DNA of 64,000 nt from Roseovarius sp. S88. Lineage in GTDB: Bacteria > Pseudomonadota > Alphaproteobacteria > Rhodobacterales > Rhodobacteraceae. Positions 44,661-53,421 of the stretch are shown here, piece after piece; position 1 is the stretch's first letter, and each line of letters starts with the position of its first letter. The notes below the pieces were generated by a model. That model was given only the letters and a program-made list of their open reading frames with translations, was not told the DNA's origin and ran no database searches. The position numbers and the translations under genes are program-made. The stretch lies in assembly GCF_037023735.1 (NCBI RefSeq), contig NZ_CP146069.1, positions 1,839,501 through 1,903,500 of the forward strand. Direction: 5' to 3'.

Positions 44661-46508
44661 TTATTCGGCCGGGTTTGCCTCAGCCGCGCCATGCTTCTCA
44701 CGAAGCCCATCGCGGTAAAGCGCCTTGGCCAGAGCTACACACATCAGACCCATCACCATAGTAAAGGGCAGCGCACCGATGATCATGGCGTTTCTCAACG
44801 CGTCCATCGGATTGTTTTCACCCGCCGCAATGATCAGCGTGCCAATCACCGCCGTCAGGATCAGACCCCAGATGATACGGTGCTTGATGCCTGTTTCCTG
44901 ACTGCCACCAGACATGATGGTGTTCATCACAAGGATGCCGGAGTCCGCTGATGTGACCAGGAAGGTCATGATCAGCACAACGCACATGATCGTCAGTGCC
45001 GAGAGAAGGCCTGGCTCAAGCATCTGGCCCAGCGTGACAAAGAGCTTTGCCGTGTTGGATGCGCCAACAATAGCGCCTTCTGCAGCGCCGCTCATTTCAA
45101 GGTCGATCGCTGTGCCGCCCAGAATGGTCATCCAGGCAAAGCAGACCAGCGCCGGTGCGATAACGCAGCCGATGATGAACTCACGCACGGTGCGGCCTTT
45201 GGAAATGCGCGCCAGGAAGAGGCCCACAAAAGGCGAGAACGCGATCCACCAGGCCCAGTAGAACGTGGTCCATCCGGCTTGCCATCCAAACTGACGCCCT
45301 TGGTTGCCCGCTTCATAGACAGCCGCAAGCGTGGCATCGTCCAGTTCCGCCGCAGCACCTTCAAGGCCCGACTTGAAGACGTCAAAGCCTACAGAACCGC
45401 CCCAAGCGCTCCAGGCGTTGGTGGCCCCGGCAAAAAGCTCACCGGCCAGCGGTTGCGCCGCTTCTGGGATGGCCGCAGCAAAGTCTGCTTCAGATTGTGG
45501 TCCCCAAGCGGAGAAACTAATCGAGAAGAAGTTGATGATGTAGTCAACAAATGCTGAGCCATAAGTCGACATCGCAAATGTGAAAGAGCCGAAGATCACA
45601 AAGGTGAGCAGCAAGATCACCGAGAGGACCAGATTGAGGTTCGAGAGGTACTTCACCCCGCGCCCAACGCCTGATACAGCCGATATGATCGACATCCCCA
45701 TGATCATCAGCAAGCCCGCAATCAGGCCGACTTTGCCCGGTGCAGGGGCTTCGCCTTCGACGATGTTCATCATCCAATCCATGCCGGTGATGGCATAGAC
45801 ACCGTCGATGAACTGGCTCACGCCATATCCGATCGTGACAGACACACCAAGGATCGTGGCCACAACACCCAGCACATCAACGACGTGACCCAGAAAACCG
45901 TTTAGCGCAGACCCAAAGAGCGGGGTCAGCGCAGAGCGGATCGTCAATGGCATGTTGCGTGTGTAGGCGTAATAGGCGAGGCTCAGCCCGGTCACCACGT
46001 AGATGGCCCAGGCATGAAAGCCGTAATGCGCAAACGTGTAGCGATAGGCCGACTGGATCGCTTCTTCGGTGTTGCCTGTAACCTCTCCTGCGACGACGAC
46101 CGGGTTCGATCCCCACAGGCTCAGCGGTTCAGCCGTCGCAAAGACCATCAAACCCACGCCAAGACCAGCCCCGAACATCATGGAAAACCAAGAGAAATTC
46201 GAAAACTCCGGCTTTTCGCCGGGTGGTCCCATCACGCGTGCGCCAGTTTTCGGCATGAGGGCGACGGCCAGCAAGAAGAAGACAAAACACCCCACAATGA
46301 TGATGTAGAACTGGTTGAACACTTCTAGAAGTTGACTGTTCAGACTTCCCAAAGTGCCATTCGCATTGGCAGGAAAGACCAAAGCCCATAGCACAAGGCC
46401 AACCATAATTGATTTAGAAATCAGCGCGATAGGCAGGCTGTTGTCTTTATAAAAGCCTCCATCCTGCGTTTTGATGTCCACGTCCGTGAACGGTGGTTTG
46501 ATACTCAT
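44661..46508 (-). CDS. BCCT-family betaine/choline/carnitine-type transporter
   Basis: Secondary transporter of 615 residues with about 12 helices. The glycine-rich segment reads MMFGAGLGVGLMVFATAEPL, the place of the substrate/Na motif in BCCT proteins, and the aromatic box region TTFYWAWWIAFSPFVGLFLARIS is intact. Substrates of the family are trimethylammonium or dimethylsulfonium compounds such as betaine, choline or DMSP; which one cannot be read off. I use the ATG at 46506-46508 (GGGA upstream); the 76 codons before it are not coding in character. Confidence 0.9.
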   Translation of the reverse strand: MSIKPPFTDVDIKTQDGGFYKDNSLPIALISKSIMVGLVLWALVFPANANGTLGSLNSQLLEVFNQFYIIIVGCFVFFLLAVALMPKTGARVMGPPGEKPEFSNFSWFSMMFGAGLGVGLMVFATAEPLSLWGSNPVVVAGEVTGNTEEAIQSAYRYTFAHYGFHAWAIYVVTGLSLAYYAYTRNMPLTIRSALTPLFGSALNGFLGHVVDVLGVVATILGVSVTIGYGVSQFIDGVYAITGMDWMMNIVEGEAPAPGKVGLIAGLLMIMGMSIISAVSGVGRGVKYLSNLNLVLSVILLLTFVIFGSFTFAMSTYGSAFVDYIINFFSISFSAWGPQSEADFAAAIPEAAQPLAGELFAGATNAWSAWGGSVGFDVFKSGLEGAAAELDDATLAAVYEAGNQGRQFGWQAGWTTFYWAWWIAFSPFVGLFLARISKGRTVREFIIGCVIAPALVCFAWMTILGGTAIDLEMSGAAEGAIVGASNTAKLFVTLGQMLEPGLLSALTIMCVVLIMTFLVTSADSGILVMNTIMSGGSQETGIKHRIIWGLILTAVIGTLIIAAGENNPMDALRNAMIIGALPFTMVMGLMCVALAKALYRDGLREKHGAAEANPAE

Positions 46509-46788
46509 TTGATATGTCCCTGTGTTGGTATCAAGGTGATGCACGCCTGCGTGGCATCGTCGTTGTTTTCTGCGCGTCTCGCGGCGCAGTTGCTGCGTGA
46601 GCGTGATGCGAATTCGGTGGAAGGGCCTGCTTGATTGCGTCGTGAATCTGGTTAAATCCGACGCGTTTCCAATATATTTCCTGCATGCAATTGAATACAT
46701 TTTAGCGTTGTTTTGGGGGTTGCGGATCATATACATCCGGCGCTGATCGCGACTTGACCATACCTTTTGGTTTGGTGTTCATGGCCAC

Positions 46789-48009
46789 ATGAAACTCGAT
46801 ACAGACTTCGTACGGGCCCAGTTTCCCGCCTTTGACGAGCCATCCCTTTCTGGGCAGGCTTTCTTTGAAAATGCTGGCGGGTCATACACCTGCGGGCCGG
46901 TGATTGAGCGACTGGAACGCTATTACCGACAGCGCAAAGTCCAGCCTTATGCGCCCTATGAGGCAAGCCGGTTGGCGGGCGAAGAAATGGATGAGGCGCG
47001 TGCGCGGCTTGCGGCCATGCTCGGGGTGGCCCCGGATGAGCTGAGCTTCGGGCCGTCCACAACGCAGAACACCTATGTTCTGGCGCAAGCCTTCCGCGAG
47101 TGGTTGAGCAAGGGTGACGCGATCATCGTCACCGATCAGGATCACGAAGCCAATTCCGGGCCATGGCGACGATTGGCCGATGCGGGCATCGAGGTGCGTG
47201 AATGGCAGATCAATCCCGAGACAGGGCTTTTGGAACTGGAAGCGCTTGAAAACCTACTGGATGAAAGCGTGCGCCTGGTCTGTTTTCCGCATTGTTCCAA
47301 CATCGTCGGTGCGGTGAACCCAATTGTTGAGATCACCTCAGCAGCACATGCCGCTGGCGCCTTTGTCTGTGTCGATGGCGTCTCTTATGCGCCGCATGGG
47401 TTTGTGAATGTGGGCGACATGGGGCCGGATATCTATCTTTTCTCAGCGTACAAAACCTATGGCCCACATCAGGGAATCATGGTTATTCGCCGCGAACTTG
47501 GGGCGCTTCTGCCCAATCAAGGACATTGGTTCAACGCCGACAGCCTCTACAAACGGTTCACCCCAGCAGGCCCCGATCACGCCCAAGTGGCGGCGAGCGC
47601 GGGGATGGCGGACTACTATGACATGCTGGCCACGCATCACGGGATCACAGGCGAAGCTACAGACCGCTCCGCAGGCGTCCATGACTTGATGCGCACCCAT
47701 GAAACCGAACTGTTGCAACCTTTGTTGGATTACCTTGGCGACAAGAATTCCGTGCGTCTCATCGGTCCGCGCGATGCAGCCGACAAAGCCCCCACTGTGG
47801 CCGTGGAATTGGCCGGACCCGGCGAAGAGGCCGCTGCACAACTGGCACAACACGGCATCATGACCGGCGGTGGAGATTTTTACGGATCACGTCCGCTTCA
47901 GGCCATGGGAATTGATCTGGACAAGGGCGTGCTGCGGCTTAGCTTTGTGCACTACACGTCGCAAGCCGAAGTCGACAAGCTTTTGAACGCGTTGGACGAG
48001 ACACTGTAA
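46789..48009 (+). CDS. Cysteine desulfurase-like PLP enzyme (class V aminotransferase, VC1184 type)
   Basis: PLP enzyme of 406 residues. The cofactor Lys is in FSAYKTYGPHQG, and family segments FFENAGGSYTCGPVIERL, DQDHEANSGPWRRL and VDGVSYAPHG are present. It belongs with the desulfurase-like VC1184 group rather than IscS/SufS; no obvious catalytic Cys loop is visible, so desulfurase activity is doubtful. It starts 280 bp from the BCCT gene, divergently; I see no gene or clear promoter in that gap. Confidence 0.85.
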   Translation: MKLDTDFVRAQFPAFDEPSLSGQAFFENAGGSYTCGPVIERLERYYRQRKVQPYAPYEASRLAGEEMDEARARLAAMLGVAPDELSFGPSTTQNTYVLAQAFREWLSKGDAIIVTDQDHEANSGPWRRLADAGIEVREWQINPETGLLELEALENLLDESVRLVCFPHCSNIVGAVNPIVEITSAAHAAGAFVCVDGVSYAPHGFVNVGDMGPDIYLFSAYKTYGPHQGIMVIRRELGALLPNQGHWFNADSLYKRFTPAGPDHAQVAASAGMADYYDMLATHHGITGEATDRSAGVHDLMRTHETELLQPLLDYLGDKNSVRLIGPRDAADKAPTVAVELAGPGEEAAAQLAQHGIMTGGGDFYGSRPLQAMGIDLDKGVLRLSFVHYTSQAEVDKLLNALDETL

Positions 48010-48014
48010 TCCAA

Positions 48015-48039
48015 AGAGCAATCCTGGCCGTATTGCTCT
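48015..48039 (+). terminator. Hairpin between the PLP enzyme gene and phr
   Basis: AGAGCAAT and ATTGCTCT pair perfectly around a 9-base loop and are followed by TATATAAC. It may end the upstream transcript weakly or overlap a promoter for phr (TATATAA resembles a -10 element). Confidence 0.5.
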
Positions 48040-48065
48040 TATATAACAACGGGGGCACGGCCAGA

Positions 48066-49490
48066 ATGAGTGACACGTCACCCACCATCTTGTGGCTGCG
48101 CCGTGATTTGCGGCTGGCTGATCATCCCGCGCTTTTAGCCGCGGTCAAACGCGGTGGTCCAGTCATCCCGGTGTTCATTCGCGACCATAGTGTGGACTCT
48201 TTGGGGGCGGCGCCCAAATGGCGACTGGGTCTCTCTCTGGCGGATTTGGCAAAACGGTTGGAAGACATGGGCAGTCAGCTCATTTTTCGCAGTGGCGAGG
48301 CTATGGCTGTGCTGGAGCAACTGATCTCTGAGACCGGTGCAACGGCCGTACATTGGTCGCGGCTTTATGACCCGGATGCCATCGCGCGGGATACGTTGAT
48401 CAAGGGCGCGCTCAAGCAGTGTGGTGTCGAGGCTGAGAGTTTCGCCGGTCATGTGCTCTTTGAGCCCTGGACGGTTGAGACCAAAACCGGCGGATTTTAC
48501 CGGGTCTATTCACCTATGTGGCGCGCGGTGCGCGACAGAACCGTGCCAGAGCCTCAGGCCGCTCCGTCAAAACTCCCTACGCCTGAAAGCTGGCCTGAAA
48601 CGGAAACCTTGGATCAATGGGCAATGGGGGCCGCGATGAAGCGCGGAGCGCCCGTGTGTCTGCCGCATCAACGGGTTGGGGAAGAGGCCGCGCGCGACCG
48701 GCTGGACTGGTTCATAGCCAATTCGATCCCGCCTTACAAAGATGATCGCAACATGCCTGCTCTTGATGCGACATCGGGCATGTCCGAAAATCTCACCTAT
48801 GGCGAGATTTCTCCGCGCCAGTGCTGGCATGCAGGACAGCGAGCCTTGGACGAAGGCGGAGGACGAGGGGCAGAACATTGGCTCAAGGAACTCGTGTGGC
48901 GCGAGTTTGCCTACCATCTGGTCTATCACACGCCTGAAATCCTTGCAGGCAACTGGAAATCGGATTGGGACGCGTTTCCCTGGAACGAGGATGAGGATCA
49001 TCCCGAGGTCGTTGTCTGGAAACAGGGACGCACCGGTGAACCCTTTGTCGATGCGGCGATGCGCGAGATGTATGTGACCGGAAAGATGCACAATCGTGCC
49101 CGGATGATCGTGGCAAGTTATCTTACCAAGCATCTGATGACCCATTGGAAAATTGGAATGCGCTGGTTTGAGGATTGCCTGACGGATTGGGATATTGCCG
49201 CCAATGCGATGGGCTGGCAGTGGACGGCTGGTTCGGGTCCGGATGCAGCGCCTTACTTTCGAATCTTCAATCCCGAAACACAGGCTGAGAAATTCGATCC
49301 TGACGGCACCTACCGCCGTCGTTGGATCGCCGAAGGTCACGAAAACCCCACCAAAACCGCGCTAAGTTATTTCGACGCAGTCCCCGTGAGTTGGCGTTTG
49401 AGTCCGTCAGCATCCTATTCGGATCGCATCGTGGAACTGAGCGAAGGGCGCAACCGCGCGCTACAAGCATATGAGGCCAGAACGTTTTGA
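48066..49490 (+). CDS. phrB: Deoxyribodipyrimidine photolyase
   Basis: Repairs cyclobutane pyrimidine dimers with light and FAD. The 474 residues show the antenna-domain start ILWLRRDLRLADHPAL and FAD-domain motifs TGEPFVDAAMREMYVTGKMH, RMIVASYLTKHL, and WDIAANAMGWQWTAGSG. The ATG at 48066 fits the family start. Its TGA stop overlaps a TTG start of cfa. In Rhodobacter sphaeroides phrA and cfa belong to the singlet-oxygen RpoE regulon; I see no clear RpoE promoter here. Confidence 0.95.
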   Translation: MSDTSPTILWLRRDLRLADHPALLAAVKRGGPVIPVFIRDHSVDSLGAAPKWRLGLSLADLAKRLEDMGSQLIFRSGEAMAVLEQLISETGATAVHWSRLYDPDAIARDTLIKGALKQCGVEAESFAGHVLFEPWTVETKTGGFYRVYSPMWRAVRDRTVPEPQAAPSKLPTPESWPETETLDQWAMGAAMKRGAPVCLPHQRVGEEAARDRLDWFIANSIPPYKDDRNMPALDATSGMSENLTYGEISPRQCWHAGQRALDEGGGRGAEHWLKELVWREFAYHLVYHTPEILAGNWKSDWDAFPWNEDEDHPEVVVWKQGRTGEPFVDAAMREMYVTGKMHNRARMIVASYLTKHLMTHWKIGMRWFEDCLTDWDIAANAMGWQWTAGSGPDAAPYFRIFNPETQAEKFDPDGTYRRRWIAEGHENPTKTALSYFDAVPVSWRLSPSASYSDRIVELSEGRNRALQAYEARTF

Positions 49491-50776
49491 ATACTCTGAC
49501 AAATTCCCTTGCGGGTCATCCCGTTAGCCCTTTACTGTCGAACGAAGATGACATGAGTGGGGGTGTCATGATCCTGACAGAGACCAGCGGTCAGCGCGAT
49601 CTGCCGCGCTATTTCAGTCAAATGTTTGCCGTAGCGCAGCGATTGCAGCATGGACGGCTGGACATTGGTCTGGACGATGGGCGGGTGTTTCGCGTTGAAG
49701 GCGCCGCGCCAGGACCGGTGGCGCGTGTCGATATTCACAATGACGATGTCTTTGCGCGGCTTGTGCGCGAAGGATATCTTGGGTTTTGCGACGCATATCT
49801 GGATGGCTGGTGGAGCACGCCGGATTTGCAGGCCTTCATGGATCTCGTGAACACCGACAACGACGACATGTATAACGGCTACCCCGGTCAGAAACTGGTG
49901 GAGTTGTATGAAAAGCTGCGCTTCTGGTTACAGCGCAACACCAGGAAACAGGCGCGCAAGAACATCAGCTATCACTATGATCTGGGCAATGATTTCTATG
50001 CGCTCTGGCTCGATGACACGATGACTTATTCCAGCGCTATTTTCGAGACAGGTCAGGAAAGTCTTGAGAAGGCGCAGATTGCCAAATACGCCTCGATGGT
50101 TGATCAGATGGGAGTGAAACCCGGGGATCACGTGCTTGAAATCGGCTGTGGCTGGGGTGGATTTGCCGAATACGCCGCCAAAGAGCGGGGATTGAAGGTC
50201 ACAGGGCTGACCATCAGCAAAGAGCAGTTTAACTATGCACAAGAACGCATTGAAAAGGCAGGACTTTCGGATCAAGTCGAATTCAAATTACAGGATTACC
50301 GCGACGAGCAGGGGCAATATGACGGTATTGCAAGCATCGAGATGTTCGAAGCGGTGGGCGAGAAATACTGGCCGGTTTATTTCGACACAGTCCGCGCCCG
50401 CCTGAAAGCCGGGGCCAATGCCACGCTACAAATCATCACTGTGGGTGACCATCGCTTTGAAGCCTACAAGAATGATGTTGATTTCATTCAAAAATACATT
50501 TTTCCCGGTGGCATGCTTCCCAGCCCGTCAGCCTTAAAAACACAAGCTGAACGCGCAGGGCTTACAGTGCAAAGGTCGATTGAATTTGGTGAAAGCTACA
50601 GCCAGACCCTGCGGCGCTGGCACGAGACATTCAATGAAAAATGGGATCAGGTGGCGAAATTGGGCTTTGATGCACGATTTCAACGGATGTGGAATTTTTA
50701 TCTGACCTCTTGTGCGGGTGCGTTCTTAACGGGTAATTGCGATGTGACACAGATCACTATCGCACGGCCGGAGTAA
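49487..50776 (+). CDS. cfa: Cyclopropane-fatty-acyl-phospholipid synthase
   Basis: Adds a methylene group from SAM to membrane unsaturated fatty acids. The SAM motif is VLEIGCGWGGFAEYA, and NISYHYDLGNDFYALWLD, MTYSSAIF and KYIFPGGMLPS are family blocks. Two start options: TTG at 49487 inside the phr stop (429 residues, GAGG ten bases upstream) or ATG at 49553 (407 residues). The TTGA overlap matches purM/purN in this window, so I list the longer form. It abuts trgA with no gap. Confidence 0.92.
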   Translation: MNTLTNSLAGHPVSPLLSNEDDMSGGVMILTETSGQRDLPRYFSQMFAVAQRLQHGRLDIGLDDGRVFRVEGAAPGPVARVDIHNDDVFARLVREGYLGFCDAYLDGWWSTPDLQAFMDLVNTDNDDMYNGYPGQKLVELYEKLRFWLQRNTRKQARKNISYHYDLGNDFYALWLDDTMTYSSAIFETGQESLEKAQIAKYASMVDQMGVKPGDHVLEIGCGWGGFAEYAAKERGLKVTGLTISKEQFNYAQERIEKAGLSDQVEFKLQDYRDEQGQYDGIASIEMFEAVGEKYWPVYFDTVRARLKAGANATLQIITVGDHRFEAYKNDVDFIQKYIFPGGMLPSPSALKTQAERAGLTVQRSIEFGESYSQTLRRWHETFNEKWDQVAKLGFDARFQRMWNFYLTSCAGAFLTGNCDVTQITIARPE

Positions 50777-51235
50777 ATGCCTCTTACAGATCACATGCCA
50801 ACCACGGGCAAGGCGGTTGCCGCCATCGGACTTGCCATCATTGCGTGGTACGCCTCGGAAATGATCCGCCCGCTGATGCCAGAAGGCACAGATTTTGGCT
50901 GGTTTAACGAGTTCAACGTGTTTCTTGGGTTGCTTGTGGGATGGGTGGTCATCGGCACGCGCTTAAACCGGGGATACCTTGACGGGATCAGCGCGGGTTT
51001 GACCGGTGTGGTCGCACTGATTTTCTGGGCGCTGTTCTTTCAAAGTCTCAACGAAATGCTGCGGCTCGCGCTAGAGAGCCGGTACAGCGGTCCGGTTCAG
51101 GGCATCATTGCCGTGTTTGAAATCGCCGTGGACTATGGAACCAAAATTCTCCATGTCCCGCTTGCGATCTTGCTGTTTGGTGGTGGCGCGGTGCTTGGAC
51201 TTGTCAGCGAATGGATTGCCAAGCGGTGGTCCTGA
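50777..51235 (+). CDS. trgA: TrgA, tellurite-resistance associated membrane protein
   Basis: Membrane protein of 152 residues with four helices (GKAVAAIGLAIIAWYASEMI at the start, then NVFLGLLVGWVVIG). It belongs to the TrgA family, whose gene lies with trgB and cysK in Rhodobacter sphaeroides, where the cluster gives tellurite resistance. Same order here. The mechanism is unknown. It starts one base after the cfa stop and ends 4 bp before trgB. Confidence 0.88.
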   Translation: MPLTDHMPTTGKAVAAIGLAIIAWYASEMIRPLMPEGTDFGWFNEFNVFLGLLVGWVVIGTRLNRGYLDGISAGLTGVVALIFWALFFQSLNEMLRLALESRYSGPVQGIIAVFEIAVDYGTKILHVPLAILLFGGGAVLGLVSEWIAKRWS

Positions 51236-51239
51236 GGGT

Positions 51240-52335
51240 ATGCCCCGACTTTTCCTGACCGGTGCGCTGGCCTGTAATGATTTCATCGACATATGTGCAC
51301 AGGGTGCCGGATATACACGGTCTGAAGCGATTCTGGATGATATGGCGCTTGCGCCGTCTCAGTTTGACATGGTGCCAAGCCTTGTGGACTGTCCGGGCAC
51401 ACAAACTGCCGGTCAGGTGATCGACTGTTCTGAACCCACCGCAGACCGTTTGATCTACTTTGCGCAAACCGCCGCATTGGAGGTGGACCAACGCGTGGTT
51501 TCGGGATCAGAGGCAATTGTGTTCGCAGTCTCGCCCGGTCAATCGGGCGGCACCGCATCAGAACCGGACGATCTCGCATCTGGCGCTTTTGTGCCACGCC
51601 TGCATCGAAGTCATGAGCTATTGGGGCCGACGTAAGGCGGTTGAACTGGCTCCTCGCATGCCGATGATCTTGGCGCGGGCGCATTCTTACGTCGTCGCTG
51701 AGCGCAGCGCCCCCGCAACGGTTCGAAGCACGCTGACGGCGGACAGGGTAGATATTCACTCAGATCGCGCCACGCATGAGGGCTATTTCCTGACCCGAAC
51801 CTACGGCCTGACACATCCTACATTTGCAGGGGGCCAAAGCGCCGAAGTCGCGCGTGAAGTGTTTGTGGCAACCGACGCGTCCATTGTACTGCCCTATGAC
51901 CCCGTGCGCGACCGTGTGCTGCTGGTCGAGCAGTTTCGCATGGGCCCGTTCGGGCGCGGCGATCCTCTGCCTTGGGTACTGGAACCGGTTGCGGGGCGCG
52001 TGGATCCCGGTGAAGCGCCGGAGGTCACGGCGCACCGGGAATGTGTTGAAGAGGCGGGATTGGACCTGCGCGCCCTCGAACATGTCTCAAGCCATTATTG
52101 TTCACCGGGATGCTCAACCGAAGTTTTCCACTGTTATGTCGGTCTGTGCGATTTGCCGGATTTGAAAACCGGGCAGTGCGGGCTTGAGACCGAGCATGAA
52201 GACATCCGCACTCATGTCCTGAGCTTTGAGGATGCGCTGAACCTGACGCGCACCGGAGAGGCCAATATCGGGCCTTTGGTGCTTTTGCTTTTGTGGCTCG
52301 AACGTGAACGCCCGCGCCTGCGCTCTCTTGCTTGA
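51240..52335 (+). pseudogene. trgB: TrgB-like NUDIX hydrolase, frameshifted
   Basis: TrgB joins an N-terminal cyclotransferase-like domain to a NUDIX pyrophosphatase. The N-terminal part (MPRLFLTGALACNDFIDICA) starts at ATG 51240 and reads to about 51570. The rest (SYWGRRKAVELAPRMPMILA, then the NUDIX box GRVDPGEAP ... RECVEEAGLDL) lies in another frame; the first frame stops at 51635. Joining needs a net +1 insertion or 2-base loss between about 51560 and 51600. The N-terminal domain is also more diverged than usual. Real decay or an indel error are both possible. Confidence 0.75.
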
Positions 52336-52389
52336 GTTAGCCATGCGGACGTTCTAAGTCTGGGCGCAGCACTGACAGGGAGCCTCATT

Positions 52390-53421
52390 ATGCGCATTGC
52401 CAAGGACCTCGCCGACGCGGTTGGCCACACTCCGTTGATCCGGCTGCGTCAAGCCAGCGAGGCCACGGGTTGCGAGATATACGGCAAGGCGGAATTCATG
52501 AACCCGGGTCAATCGGTGAAGGACCGTGCAGCCCTTTTTATCATTCGCGACGCCATTGCGCGCGGTGATCTGAAACCGGGCGGCACAATTGTCGAGGGTA
52601 CTGCAGGCAACACCGGGATCGGGCTATCGGTTGTCGGGGCCTCCATGGGGTTCAAAACCGTGATCGTTATTCCCGAGACGCAAAGCGAAGAGAAAAAAGA
52701 TATGCTGCGCCTCGCCGGTGCGGAATTGGTGCAAGTGCCTGCGGCCCCTTATGCCAACCAGAACAACTTTGTGCATTACTCGCGCCGTCTCGCGAAGAAA
52801 CTGGCTGAAAAATCACCCAATGGCGTCATCTGGGCCAATCAGTTCGACAACGTGGCCAACCGGCAGGCGCATATCGAAACTACCGGCCCAGAGATATGGG
52901 AGCAGACCAGCGGCAAGGTGGACGGATTTATCTGTGCATGTGGTTCGGGCGGGACACTCACTGGCGTGGCCATGGCGCTGCAATCCAAGGGCGTGAAAAT
53001 CGGCCTGGCCGACCCAATGGGGGCCAAACTATTTTCATGGTTCACCAAGGGTGAGCTTGAATCTGAGGGGGGATCAATCGCCGAAGGCATCGGGCAGGTG
53101 CGCGTGACAGCAAACCTGGAAGGGCTCGCGCCCGACTTCGCGTATCAAATCACCGATGAAGAAGCGTTGCCAATTGTTTTTGACTTATTGGAACATGAAG
53201 GCCTCGTCATGGGGGCCTCTACCGGCGTGAACGTTGCTGGCGCGATCCGCATGGCCAAGGAAATGGGGCCGGGACACACCATTGTGACGATCCTCTGTGA
53301 CTATGGCACACGGTATCAATCCAAGCTCTTTAACCCTGATTTCCTGCGCGAAAAGAACTTGCCTGTGGCCGACTGGATGACCAAAGCGCCACAGAGTATT
53401 CCCGGAGTGTTCGTGGAATGA
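52390..53421 (+). CDS. cysK: Cysteine synthase A
   Basis: PLP enzyme of 343 residues making cysteine from O-acetylserine and sulfide. PLP Lys is in NPGQSVKDRAA, and GTAGNTGIGL, CGSGGTLTGV and the late ASTGVNVAGA are present. AGGGAG lies seven bases before the ATG. Third gene of trgA-trgB-cysK. Overlaps the next gene by 4 bp. Confidence 0.95.
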   Translation: MRIAKDLADAVGHTPLIRLRQASEATGCEIYGKAEFMNPGQSVKDRAALFIIRDAIARGDLKPGGTIVEGTAGNTGIGLSVVGASMGFKTVIVIPETQSEEKKDMLRLAGAELVQVPAAPYANQNNFVHYSRRLAKKLAEKSPNGVIWANQFDNVANRQAHIETTGPEIWEQTSGKVDGFICACGSGGTLTGVAMALQSKGVKIGLADPMGAKLFSWFTKGELESEGGSIAEGIGQVRVTANLEGLAPDFAYQITDEEALPIVFDLLEHEGLVMGASTGVNVAGAIRMAKEMGPGHTIVTILCDYGTRYQSKLFNPDFLREKNLPVADWMTKAPQSIPGVFVE

